DNA of 17,336 nt from Limimaricola sp041580155 (GTDB taxonomy: Bacteria > Pseudomonadota > Alphaproteobacteria > Rhodobacterales > Rhodobacteraceae): assembly GCA_041580155.1 (NCBI GenBank), contig JBFGEI010000037.1, positions 1 through 17,336 of the forward strand, read 5' to 3'. Below are positions 1 through 6,353 of this stretch, piece after piece. Numbering within the stretch: position 1 is the first letter of the stretch; each line of letters begins with the position of its first letter. Below the pieces are notes generated by a model. It saw only the letters and a list, made by a program, of their open reading frames with translations. It ran no database searches and was not told the DNA's origin. A program made the position numbers and the translations under genes.

Positions 1-1
1 G

Positions 2-670
2 CTGGTCGACCCGGTCGGCGGCGCGCTGCCCGAGCCCTTGCTGGCCGAGCTTGTCGCCGCCCGCGCCGCGCGCCGGCCGGTGGCGCTGGTCGCCGAGATC
101 GACGGGCCGGCGCGGCGGCTCGACCAGGCGTCCGACCACGCCGAGCGATTCCGCACCGACCGGTCCGGGTTGGAGCCCGACGGCCGCGTCTTCGTCGGTC
201 TGCACAACCCGCCGCTGCGGCTGATCGTGATCGGCGCGGTGCATATCGCGCAGGCGCTGCTGCCGATGGCGCGGATCGCCGGCTTCGACCCGGTGCTGAT
301 CGACCCGCGGCCGGCCTTCGGTTCGGCGGCGCGGTTCCCCGGCACCGTGCTGATCGAGGAGTGGCCCGACGCGGCGCTGGCGGCGCTGAAGCCGGACGCG
401 CGCAGCGCCGTGGTGACGCTGACCCACGACCCCAAGCTCGACGATCCGGCGATCGTCACGGCGCTGGGCGCACCGGTGTTCTACCTTGGCTGCCTGGGAT
501 CGACCCGGACCCATGCCAAGCGGGTCGAGCGGCTGCGCGCTGCCGGGTTCGACGCCGCGGCGATCGACCGGATCGACGCGCCGGTCGGACTGGATATCGG
601 GGCGCGGGGGCCGGCCGAGATCGCGGTCAGCATACTTGCCGGGATCGTGGCGAAGCTGCGCCGCGACTGA
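2..670 (+). CDS. XdhC/CoxI family molybdoenzyme maturation protein, 5'-truncated by the window edge
   Basis: XdhC-type proteins bind molybdenum cofactor and support its sulfuration and insertion into xanthine dehydrogenase or CO-dehydrogenase-like enzymes in the cytoplasm. The frame is open from base 2 with no stop, and the first residues (LVDPVGGALPEPLLAEL) match the end of the N-terminal XdhC_CoxI domain. Roughly the first 100 or more residues therefore lie upstream of the window, and the TTG at 38 is not a credible start. The C-terminal Rossmann domain is complete: RLIVIGAVHIAQAL is the glycine-rich nucleotide-binding turn, followed by DPRPAF, VVTLTHDPKLDDPA, YLGCLGSTRTHAKR and APVGLDIGARGPAEIAVSI, all family hallmarks. 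The stop is TGA at 668-670. The molybdoenzyme subunits are presumably to the left, outside the window. The family call is firm; the enzyme partner is unknown. Confidence 0.9.
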   Translation: MVDPVGGALPEPLLAELVAARAARRPVALVAEIDGPARRLDQASDHAERFRTDRSGLEPDGRVFVGLHNPPLRLIVIGAVHIAQALLPMARIAGFDPVLIDPRPAFGSAARFPGTVLIEEWPDAALAALKPDARSAVVTLTHDPKLDDPAIVTALGAPVFYLGCLGSTRTHAKRVERLRAAGFDAAAIDRIDAPVGLDIGARGPAEIAVSILAGIVAKLRRD

Positions 671-686
671 GGCCCGGACGTGAAAA

Positions 687-707
687 GGGCCGCCCGATGG
701 GCGGCCC
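687..707 (-). terminator. Intrinsic terminator of infC
   Basis: A perfect 9-bp stem (GGGCCGCCC, loop GAT, GGGCGGCCC) is followed on the minus strand by TTTT (complement of 683-686). It lies 31 bp beyond the infC stop. There is no U-tract on the plus strand, so it is mainly the infC terminator, although the hairpin could also protect the 3' end of the convergent xdhC transcript. Confidence 0.75.
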
Positions 708-737
708 GATGAATCGGTGAAACAGGCGGCGGCGCCG

Positions 738-1283
738 TTATTTCTGGCTCGGCCCGATCATCATGACCATCTGGCGGCCTTCCATCTTCGGCATGTTCTC
801 GACCTTGCCGATCTCGGCGACGTCGGCGGCGACGCGCTCGAGAAGCTGACGACCGAGGTCCTGGTGCGCCATCTCGCGGCCACGGAACCGCAGGGTCACC
901 TTCACCTTGTCGCCGTCCTCAAGAAACCGCAGCACGTTGCGCATCTTGACGTCGTAGTCGTTGGTGTCGGTGTTGGGCCGGAACTTGACCTCTTTGATCT
1001 CGATGATCTTTTGGTTCTTCCGGGCCTCGGCCTCTTTCTTCTGGGTCTCGTACTTGAACTTGCCGAAATCCATGATCTTGCAGACCGGGGGTACGGCGTT
1101 CGGCGAGATCTCGACGAGGTCCAGCCCGGCCTCTTCGGCAAGGGCAAGCCCACGCTCGGGGCTGACGACGCCTACGTTTTCTCCGTTCACGCCGATCAGG
1201 CGGATTTCGGAGACGCGGATGCGGTCGTTTACGCGGGGGCCGGTGTCGCGCGTCGGGGGCGCGTTGTGAGGTCTGCGGGCTAT
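738..1283 (-). CDS. infC: Translation initiation factor IF-3, probable ATA start codon
   Basis: IF-3 binds the 30S subunit, prevents premature 50S joining and proofreads start-codon and initiator-tRNA pairing. The IF3-N domain (VNDRIRVSEIRLIG, GLDLVEISPNAVPPVCKIMDFGKFKYE), the lysine-rich linker helix and the IF3-C domain (KEVKFRPNTDTNDYDVKMRN, KVKVTLRFRGREMAHQ, MEGRQMVMMI) are complete. The open frame continues far upstream with no good ATG nearby. The codon giving the expected IARRPHNAPP N-terminus is ATA (1281-1283), preceded by AAGGA at an 8-nt spacing, which yields 181 aa (E. coli IF-3 has 180). Rare AUU/AUA/AUC starts are a known feature of infC and underlie IF-3 autoregulation. Gene callers may wrongly extend or shorten this gene. 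It is convergent with xdhC and divergent from the gene at 1462. No rpmI or rplT follows. Confidence 0.95.
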   Translation of the reverse strand: MARRPHNAPPTRDTGPRVNDRIRVSEIRLIGVNGENVGVVSPERGLALAEEAGLDLVEISPNAVPPVCKIMDFGKFKYETQKKEAEARKNQKIIEIKEVKFRPNTDTNDYDVKMRNVLRFLEDGDKVKVTLRFRGREMAHQDLGRQLLERVAADVAEIGKVENMPKMEGRQMVMMIGPSQK

Positions 1284-1291
1284 GGTGCACG

Positions 1292-1296
1292 TCCTT
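1292..1296 (-). promoter_or_regulatory. Ribosome binding site that fixes the infC ATA start
   Basis: AAGGA on the minus strand lies 8 nt upstream of the ATA codon at 1281-1283. A GTG within the spacer is out of frame, and no in-frame ATG or GTG lies at a suitable distance. This supports initiation at ATA. Confidence 0.65.
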
Positions 1297-1319
1297 CGGT
1301 TGTTTGGTGTCGCGTCCGC

Positions 1320-1348
1320 AAGGTAATCGCGCGGCCCGGCCGATTCAA
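1320..1348 (-). promoter_or_regulatory. Candidate sigma-70 promoter of infC
   Basis: Read on the minus strand, TTGAAT (1343-1348) is separated by 17 bp from TACCTT (1320-1325). This gives a leader of about 30 nt before the AAGGA site. The -10 match is poor (3 of 6), so this is a position-based suggestion only. The gap 1284-1461 must also hold the promoter of the divergent gene at 1462, for which nothing convincing was seen. Confidence 0.25.
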
Positions 1349-1461
1349 GCCGCAAAACAAGGCATGGCGGCCATCGGAGCTTTCCCGGCGCGGTCGCATC
1401 TGCCATAGCGCGCCGCGGGCCACCAGCATGGCCCACGAGTTTCAGAAGGATCAGACCGAAC

Positions 1462-2040
1462 ATGAAGATCGCCATCATCATCGCTGCCGTGATCGCCGCC
1501 ATCTGGGCCGGCGTCACCCTGCTGGGCAACCAGGAGCCGGCCCCGGTCGCGGAGACCGAGACCAGCACCGAGATCAACGCCGAAGCCGCCGCCGAGGCCG
1601 AAGCCGAAGCCGAGGCCGCGGCCGCTGCCGAAGCCGCCGAAGAGGCGCTGGCGCAGGCCGAGGCGGAAGCCGATGCCGCACTGGCCGAAGCCGAGGCCGA
1701 AGCGGCGCGGGTCGCCGAAGAGGTCGAGGCGATGGTCGAGACCCAGCGCCCGGTGATCGTGCTCGACGGTACCGAGGTCGAGGCCGACGCCGGCACCGCC
1801 GAAGCGGTCGGCCAGATGGTCGACACCGCGATCGCCGAGCAGGTCGGCACCGTCGATCTCGACGCGCTGCTCGACCCCGAGCGCTTAGACTACGACGCCG
1901 TGGTCGCCACGGTCGAGCAGTCGGACATGGTGCAGTCCACGAAGGACATGCTGCTGACCGCGCTGGAGAAGGCCCGGCCGTTCGAGGCGCTGCGCCCGGC
2001 GGTTCTCGAGCAGATCCGCGCCGCACTCGGCGGCAACTGA
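1462..2040 (+). CDS. Membrane-anchored Ala/Glu-rich coiled-coil protein, function unknown
   Basis: The protein has 192 aa. Residues 3-21 (IAIIIAAVIAAIWAGVTLL) form one hydrophobic segment, read as an N-terminal membrane anchor or uncleaved signal. Residues 33-93 are almost entirely Ala and Glu with a few Val, Leu, Arg and Gln, giving a long acidic helix or coiled coil encoded by runs of GCC and GAR codons. From about residue 97 (PVIVLDGTEVEADAG) a more normal sequence begins, with a helical C-terminus (STKDMLLTALEKARPFEALRPAVLEQIRAAL) that looks like a small folded domain. The start is ATG at 1462 with AAGGA 11 nt upstream. The anchor, rod and C-terminal domain suggest a periplasmic or envelope protein held off the inner membrane. 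I do not recognise the family. Low-complexity similarity to TolA-like proteins is probably compositional only. Transcription is divergent from infC. Confidence 0.75.
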   Translation: MKIAIIIAAVIAAIWAGVTLLGNQEPAPVAETETSTEINAEAAAEAEAEAEAAAAAEAAEEALAQAEAEADAALAEAEAEAARVAEEVEAMVETQRPVIVLDGTEVEADAGTAEAVGQMVDTAIAEQVGTVDLDALLDPERLDYDAVVATVEQSDMVQSTKDMLLTALEKARPFEALRPAVLEQIRAALGGN

Positions 2041-2083
2041 GCCCTGCTGCGCGCCAAGGCGGCGCGCGGCAAAGGTCACGAAA

Positions 2084-2113
2084 AACGCCGCGCGGAGCGA
2101 TCCGCGCGGCGTT
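2084..2113 (-). terminator. Long perfect hairpin terminator between convergent genes
   Basis: A 13-bp perfect stem (AACGCCGCGCGGA and its complement) is capped by a GCGA tetraloop. On the minus strand it is followed by a T-run (complement of 2081-2085), as expected for termination of fpr, which ends at 2140. The plus-strand tail (GTTGTCGTGT) is weak but may also end the gene at 1462. A second, smaller hairpin (2049-2055 with 2061-2067) lies just after that gene and has no U-tract. Confidence 0.8.
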
Positions 2114-2139
2114 GTCGTGTCAGGGCAGGGCGATCGGGA

Positions 2140-2970
2140 TCAGCCGACGAAGGCCTTCTCGATCACGAATTGCGCCGGGTCGGAATTGGCGCCCTCGTGC
2201 AGACCGGCGGCTTCGAGCAGCGCCTTGATGTCGAGGTTGAACGCCAGGCTGCCGCAAACCATCGCCCGGTCGGTCTCGGGGTCGAGCGCCGGCACGCCGA
2301 GATCCGAGAACAGGTCGCCGTTTTCGATCAGATGGGTGATCCGGCCCATCTTCGGGCTCTGTTCGCGGGTCGTGGTCGGGTAGTAGCGCAGCTTGTCGAG
2401 GTTGTCCTCGCCGATCAGTTCGCGCAGCATCTCGTCGGACTTGATGCTCTCGACCAGCTCGCGGCCATAGGTCAGCTCGGCGACATCGCGGCAGGTGTGG
2501 GTGATGATCACCTCGTCGAACTTCTCGAAGGTCTCGGGGTCGCGCAGCAGCGACGCGAAGGGCGCGAAGCCGGTGCCGGTCGAGAACATGTAGAGCCGCT
2601 TGCCCGGCAGCAGCGCGTCATGCACCAGCGTGCCGACCGGCTTGGGCCGCAGGATCACCTTGTCGCCCGGCTGGATGTGCTGCAGCTTCGAGGTCAGCGG
2701 ACCTTCCTGCACCTTGATCGAGTAGAACTCGAGCTCGTCGTCCCAGGACGGCGAGGCGATCGAATAGGCCCGCATCAGCGGCTTGCCGTTGTCGCCGATC
2801 AGCCCGATCATCACGAATTCGCCGGACCGGAACCGCAGCGTCTGCGGCCGGGTCACGCGGAACGAGAACAGGCTGTCGGTGTAGTGGCGAACGTCGGTCA
2901 CGGTCTGCGCGTCGGGCAGCGTGGCCACGCGGGTTGCGGCGGTCTGGGTCACGGGGCTCTGCTCGGTCAT
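2140..2970 (-). CDS. fpr: Ferredoxin-NADP reductase
   Basis: This FAD enzyme exchanges electrons between NADPH and ferredoxin or flavodoxin in the cytoplasm. The FAD-binding barrel shows RSGEFVMIGL, RAYSIASPSWDDELEFYSIKV (an RxYS motif contacting FAD) and GPLTSKLQ. The NADP domain shows FSTGTGFAPFASLLRD and MVCGSLAFN, and the C-terminus is FVIEKAFVG, as in Rhodobacter-type bacterial FPRs. The start is taken as the ATG at 2970 (MTEQSPV, 276 aa). An ATG two codons upstream (2976) is equally possible, and a longer frame reaching 3051 would overlap the upstream gene and is rejected. It is the last gene of the sulfur assimilation cluster, 52 nt after the DUF934 stop. In that context it probably regenerates the reduced ferredoxin used by CysI, and it may also serve oxidative stress or Fe-S metabolism. 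Confidence 0.93.
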   Translation of the reverse strand: MTEQSPVTQTAATRVATLPDAQTVTDVRHYTDSLFSFRVTRPQTLRFRSGEFVMIGLIGDNGKPLMRAYSIASPSWDDELEFYSIKVQEGPLTSKLQHIQPGDKVILRPKPVGTLVHDALLPGKRLYMFSTGTGFAPFASLLRDPETFEKFDEVIITHTCRDVAELTYGRELVESIKSDEMLRELIGEDNLDKLRYYPTTTREQSPKMGRITHLIENGDLFSDLGVPALDPETDRAMVCGSLAFNLDIKALLEAAGLHEGANSDPAQFVIEKAFVG

Positions 2971-3022
2971 TGTCATCTCGTCTGGGTAATAGGGGAAAGG
3001 GCGGGCCGATGAAAGCCGCGGC

Positions 3023-3430
3023 TCAGCCGCGCAGCCGCGACTGGTAGTCATGCGCCCGCCAGTCGGCGCGGGCGCGCCACTGGTCTTCGGGCTGCCGCGC
3101 CGCCAGATCGTCCGAGATCTCGACCTCGTCGAAGCCCGAGCGCCGGGCCATCGCGTATTGGTCGGCGATCACGTGGCCGGCGGCGCGCAGCCGTCCGGTG
3201 AAGCCAAGCTCGCGCAGCGCCCGCGCATGGGTGAAGCCGCGGCCGTCGGAGAACGTCGGGAACAGCACGCGGATCGCGGTCAGCTCGCCCAGCCGGCCGA
3301 CCAGCGCCTGCGGATCGTCGGAGGGCGCGATCTCGGCGGCGGTATCCTGGGTCCCCAGCTCGGCCAGCGGCGCGAAGCTGCCGGAGAAATCATCGGGGGC
3401 GAACCCCGTATCGGTCACGATCACGGTCAT
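3023..3430 (-). CDS. DUF934 family protein of the sulfite reduction cluster
   Basis: The protein has 135 aa. Family signatures are RVLFPTFSDGRGFTHARALRELGFTGRLRAAGHVIADQYAMARRSGFDEVEI and a C-terminal ADWRAHDYQSRLRG. DUF934 proteins are regularly encoded beside cysH and cysI in proteobacteria and are annotated only as probable oxidoreductases; their biochemical role is not established to my knowledge. There is no cysteine in the protein, so it cannot carry a cysteine-ligated Fe-S cluster. Three in-frame ATGs lie at 3442, 3436 and 3430. The last is chosen because AGGA lies 5 nt upstream of it (inside the other two) and MTVIVTDTGF matches the usual family start. The gap from the cysH stop is 66 nt. 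A role assisting sulfite reductase is inferred from position only. Confidence 0.85.
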   Translation of the reverse strand: MTVIVTDTGFAPDDFSGSFAPLAELGTQDTAAEIAPSDDPQALVGRLGELTAIRVLFPTFSDGRGFTHARALRELGFTGRLRAAGHVIADQYAMARRSGFDEVEISDDLAARQPEDQWRARADWRAHDYQSRLRG

Positions 3431-3496
3431 CGTCATCCTCATCCGGGACCGCAGCCCCGTTCAGTTCCAGTCATTGCGCGGCGCGTCCGGGTGGTC

Positions 3497-4240
3497 TCAG
3501 GCGGTGACGCCCGACCCCCGCACCATCTTGCCATCCACGAAATGGATGCCGCATTCTTCCTTGCTCTGGTCGCGCCAGCGCCCGGCGCGCGGATCCTCGC
3601 CGGCGGCAACCTTGCTGGTGCAGGGCTGGCAGCCGATCGACGGGTAGCCCTGCGCCACCAGCGGATGCCGCGGCAGCCGATTCTCGGTGATGTAGTCCTG
3701 CAGGTCGTCGCTGGTCCAGTGCGCCAGCGGGTTGATCTTGATCCGCCGGTCGTCCTCGTTCTCGAAGAACTCGAGCGCCGAGCGGGTCTTGCCCTGGTAG
3801 CGCTTGCGGCCGGTGATCCAGCTGTCGAAGCCGCCAAGCGCGCGTTGCAGCGGCTCGGTCTTGCGGATCGCGCAGCAGGCGTCGGGGTCGCGCCGGTGCA
3901 GCAGGCCGTCGGCGTCGATCGAGGCCACCGCCTCGGGCCGGGCCCGGATGGTGCGGACCTCGGACAGCCGCAGCCGCTCGGACAGCTCCATCTGGTAGGT
4001 CAGGGTCTCGGTGAACAGCATCTCGGTGTCGATGAACAGCACCGGGGTGGTGCGGTCGATCACCGAGACCAGGTGCAGCAGCACCACCGATTCCGCGCCG
4101 AACGAGCTGACCAGCGCGATCTTGCCCAGCGCCGGGTCCGACAGCGCCCGCTCCAGCACCGCGGTGGCGCCGTGGTGCCGGTAGCGCGCGTTCAGATCGG
4201 CGACGTTCTCGGTGATCGTCAGCCCAGTATCATGCGGCAT
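3497..4240 (-). CDS. cysH: Adenylyl-sulfate (APS) reductase, assimilatory
   Basis: The enzyme reduces adenylyl sulfate to sulfite and AMP with thioredoxin or glutaredoxin as donor. The protein has 247 aa. The PAPS-reductase fold is shown by IALVSSFGAESVVLLH (P-loop-like SSFGAES), PVLFIDTEMLFTETL and DSWITGRKRYQGKTRSALEFFE. Cys122-Cys123 (DACCAIRK) and Cys204-Cys207 (GCQPC) form the CC...CxxC set that ligates a [4Fe-4S] cluster, which marks the APS-reducing type rather than the cluster-free PAPS type. Cys230 in KEECGIH is the catalytic cysteine. The start is ATG at 4240, with AGGAG 7 nt upstream, overlapping the end of cysI by 11 nt, so translation is probably coupled. The longer frame to 4297 has no support. 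Confidence 0.95.
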   Translation of the reverse strand: MPHDTGLTITENVADLNARYRHHGATAVLERALSDPALGKIALVSSFGAESVVLLHLVSVIDRTTPVLFIDTEMLFTETLTYQMELSERLRLSEVRTIRARPEAVASIDADGLLHRRDPDACCAIRKTEPLQRALGGFDSWITGRKRYQGKTRSALEFFENEDDRRIKINPLAHWTSDDLQDYITENRLPRHPLVAQGYPSIGCQPCTSKVAAGEDPRAGRWRDQSKEECGIHFVDGKMVRGSGVTA

Positions 4241-5909
4241 TCGCCCGCTCCTGGTTCTGCGCATCCGGATACAGCACCGCCTTGAACGGCGCCGCACCGA
4301 GGCGACGGTAGGCCTGCAGGAAGGTCTCCTCGGGCGCGTCGCGCAGTTCGAGATAGCCGAGCACCAGCCGTTCGATCGCCGGCACGATCTCCTCGGCCGA
4401 GAAACCCGGTCCGGCGCGTTCGCCGATCGTGGTGTCGTCGGCGCCGTCGCCGCCCAGCGTGACCTGGTAGTTCTCGACCCCGGCGCGATCCAGCCCGAGG
4501 ATGCCGATATGGCCGACGTGGTGGTGGCCGCAGGCGTTGATGCAGCCCGAGATCTTGATCTTCAGCGGGCCGACGTCGTGCTCGAGCTTCAGCTCGTCGA
4601 ACCGGGTCGCGATCTGCTGCGCGATCGGGATCGACCGGGCGGTGGCCAGGGCGCAGTAATCCATGCCGGGGCAGGCGATGATGTCGCTGACCAGGCCGAT
4701 GTTGGCGGTCGCCAGATCGGCGTCGCGCAGTCGGGCGTGCAGCGCCGGCAGGTCCGATTTGTGGACATGCGGCAGGATCACGTTCTGCTCGTGGCTGATC
4801 CGCAGCTCGCCGTGGCCATAGGCGTCGGCGAGATCGGCCAGCACCCGCATCTGATGCGCGCTGGCGTCGCCCGGCGTGGCGCCGTGCTTCTTCAGCGACA
4901 CCGACACGATGGCGTAGCCCGGCGCGCGGTGCGCCGCGAGGTTGGTGTCGGCCCAGGACCTGAACAGCGGGTCCACGCCGTAGGTCGCGTCGAAGGCGTC
5001 GGTCGGCGCGGTCTTGAATTCGGGTGCCGCGAACTGCGCGGTGATCTCGGCCAGCAGCTGCTGGTCGACGCCGGTGAACCGGGCCTTGGTCTCGACGAAC
5101 TTGGCGTCGACCGCGTCGCGGAAGGTGTCGATGCCGTTCTCGAACACGGTGATCTTGATCCGTGCCTTGTACTTGTTGTCGCGCCGACCCATCAGGTTGT
5201 AGGTGGCGACGATCGCCTCGCAATAGGGCAGCAGGTCTTCCCAGGCGAGGAACGGGTGCAGCACCTTGCCGACCATCGGGGTGCGGCCGAGACCGCCGCC
5301 GACCAGCACTTCGAAGCCGGTCTCGCCCTTGTCGTTGGTGACGATCCGCAGCCCGATGTCATGCGCCTTCACCACGGCGCGGTCGGCGCTGGCGCCGGTC
5401 ACCGCGATCTTGAACTTGCGCGGCAGGAACTGGAACTCCGGGTGGTCGGTGGACCACTGGCGCAGCAGCTCGGCCACCGGGCGCGGGTCGACCGCCTCGT
5501 CGGCGGCGGCGCCGGCGAAGTGGTCGGCGGTCACGTTGCGGATCGTGTTGCCGGAGGTCTGGATCGCATGCATGCCGACATCCGCCAGCGCCTGCAGCAT
5601 CTCGGGCACGTCCTTCAGCTCGGGCCAGTTGTACTGGATGTTCTGCCGCGTGGTGAAATGGCCGTAACCCTTGTCCCAGCGCTCGGAGATCATCGCCAGC
5701 TGGCGCATCTGGTCCGAGCGCAGCGTGCCGTAGGGGATCGCGACCCGGAGCATGTAGGCGTGCAGCTGCAGATACAGCCCGTTCATCAGCCGCAGCGGCC
5801 GGAACTCTTCCTCGGTGAGGCTGCCGTCGATGCGGCGCGCGACCTGGCCGCGAAACTGGTCCACGCGGCTCTGGACGAAGGCGCGGTCGAATTCGGAATA
5901 GTGATACAT
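4230..5909 (-). CDS. cysI: Siroheme nitrite/sulfite reductase, probably ferredoxin-dependent sulfite reductase
   Basis: The protein has 559 aa and carries out six-electron reduction, here most likely of sulfite to sulfide. It has the duplicated nitrite/sulfite reductase architecture. The N-terminal ferredoxin-like half carries HAYMLRVAIPYGTLRSDQMRQLA and GYGHFTTRQNIQYNWPELKD, followed by the first siroheme-fold half (HAIQTSGNTIRNVTAD). The second half has HEQNVILPHV and the cluster/siroheme ligands Cys413 and Cys419 (ACPGMDYC) and Cys456 and Cys460 (SGCINACGHHHVG), the CX5C...CX3C pattern. There is no flavoprotein subunit (CysJ) nearby, so ferredoxin is the likely donor. The position directly before cysH favours sulfite over nitrite, but the family alone does not settle the substrate. 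The start is ATG at 5909, 2 nt after the stop of the DUF2849 gene, with only a weak ribosome site, consistent with translational coupling. Confidence 0.93.
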   Translation of the reverse strand: MYHYSEFDRAFVQSRVDQFRGQVARRIDGSLTEEEFRPLRLMNGLYLQLHAYMLRVAIPYGTLRSDQMRQLAMISERWDKGYGHFTTRQNIQYNWPELKDVPEMLQALADVGMHAIQTSGNTIRNVTADHFAGAAADEAVDPRPVAELLRQWSTDHPEFQFLPRKFKIAVTGASADRAVVKAHDIGLRIVTNDKGETGFEVLVGGGLGRTPMVGKVLHPFLAWEDLLPYCEAIVATYNLMGRRDNKYKARIKITVFENGIDTFRDAVDAKFVETKARFTGVDQQLLAEITAQFAAPEFKTAPTDAFDATYGVDPLFRSWADTNLAAHRAPGYAIVSVSLKKHGATPGDASAHQMRVLADLADAYGHGELRISHEQNVILPHVHKSDLPALHARLRDADLATANIGLVSDIIACPGMDYCALATARSIPIAQQIATRFDELKLEHDVGPLKIKISGCINACGHHHVGHIGILGLDRAGVENYQVTLGGDGADDTTIGERAGPGFSAEEIVPAIERLVLGYLELRDAPEETFLQAYRRLGAAPFKAVLYPDAQNQERANAA

Positions 5910-5911
5910 GC

Positions 5912-6211
5912 TCAGAGGTCCACTTGCTTGCCGTGGGCGAGGTTCGACGGGCCGCGGGTGCGGAACGCCTCGCGGAAATGCACCGGCTCGGGGCCGGCAT
6001 CGCCCGCCCTGGCGTCGACCAGATAGGGGCCGACGACGATGCCGGGCTGGCTTTGCGCCACCAGCAGCCGCAGGTCGGCATGCGCCTCGTCATCGATCAG
6101 CTCGGCCTCGCGCATGTCGGGCGACCAGCGGTCATCCATCGTCAGCCAGACGGCATCGCCTTCGAGAAGACGGTTCGCGGTGACGACCTTGGGCGTGAAC
6201 TTGCGGGGCAT
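5912..6211 (-). CDS. DUF2849 family small protein, first gene of the sulfur assimilation operon
   Basis: The protein has 99 aa. It starts MPRKFTPKVVTANRLLEGDAVWLT and contains WSPDMREAELIDDEAHADLRLLVAQ, typical of DUF2849, a family found almost only in alphaproteobacteria between or beside cysG and cysI. No catalytic motif, cysteine or membrane segment is visible. The ATG at 6211 is preceded by AGGAG at an 8-nt spacing; longer readings up to 6670 run antisense through the regulator gene and are rejected. The stop lies 2 nt before cysI. In many relatives a siroheme synthase gene (cysG) precedes this gene; here an Lrp regulator sits there instead, transcribed the other way. The molecular function is unknown; a role in sulfite reductase assembly or function is inferred from conserved position. 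Confidence 0.85.
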   Translation of the reverse strand: MPRKFTPKVVTANRLLEGDAVWLTMDDRWSPDMREAELIDDEAHADLRLLVAQSQPGIVVGPYLVDARAGDAGPEPVHFREAFRTRGPSNLAHGKQVDL

Positions 6212-6242
6212 GGCGCGATCTCCTGCGGCGTTGATTGCATGT

Positions 6243-6248
6243 GATATA
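6243..6248 (-). promoter_or_regulatory. Candidate -10 element of the sulfur assimilation operon
   Basis: TATATC on the minus strand lies 31 bp upstream of the DUF2849 start and leaves room for the AGGAG site at 6220-6224. No recognisable -35 hexamer lies 16-18 bp upstream of it, which would fit an activator-dependent promoter. The assignment is weak. Confidence 0.25.
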
Positions 6249-6289
6249 GGACATCCGTCTTGCTTTTGGCCATCCGCCGCGGCAGATAA

Positions 6290-6333
6290 GGAATGTATGT
6301 TCCCCTGAACGCCGGAACCGGGACATGCGTTCC
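6290..6333. promoter_or_regulatory. Paired 14-bp elements, candidate Lrp-family operator
   Basis: GGAATGTATGTTCC (6290-6303) and GGGACATGCGTTCC (6320-6333) agree at 9 of 14 positions, and all five differences are transitions. They start exactly 30 bp apart, close to three helical turns, so both would face the same side of the DNA. Each has GG...TTCC ends giving partial dyad symmetry. A third, partial copy (GGACATCCGTCT, 6249-6260) abuts the candidate -10 of the cys operon. The layout fits an oligomeric Lrp/AsnC protein controlling both its own gene and the divergent cys operon. The binding protein is inferred from adjacency. Confidence 0.45.
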
Positions 6334-6353
6334 GAATTGAAGGAAAGCCGCGA

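Noticed and set aside
1284..1461. Possible tRNA-like sequence (GATTCAAGC) in the infC upstream gap
   Set aside because: No acceptor stem, anticodon arm or CCA could be paired around it.
1578..1735. GCC/GAR repeat tract as a non-coding tandem repeat
   Set aside because: The pattern keeps the reading frame and varies at third positions, as expected for an Ala/Glu helix under protein-level selection.
1284..1850. N-terminal extension of infC to an upstream ATG (370 aa in total)
   Set aside because: The extra sequence is the antisense of the Ala/Glu repeat gene. IF-3 proteins are about 180 aa, and AAGGA directs initiation at ATA.
717..2228. A 503-codon plus-strand frame across infC and the 1462 gene
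   Set aside because: It contradicts infC on the other strand and the in-frame 1462 gene, and its C-terminal half is Arg/Gly low-complexity sequence.
4212..6026. A 604-codon open frame on the plus strand opposite cysI
   Set aside because: It is antisense to a gene with complete catalytic motifs, has a composition typical of GC-rich shadow frames and matches no family I recognise.
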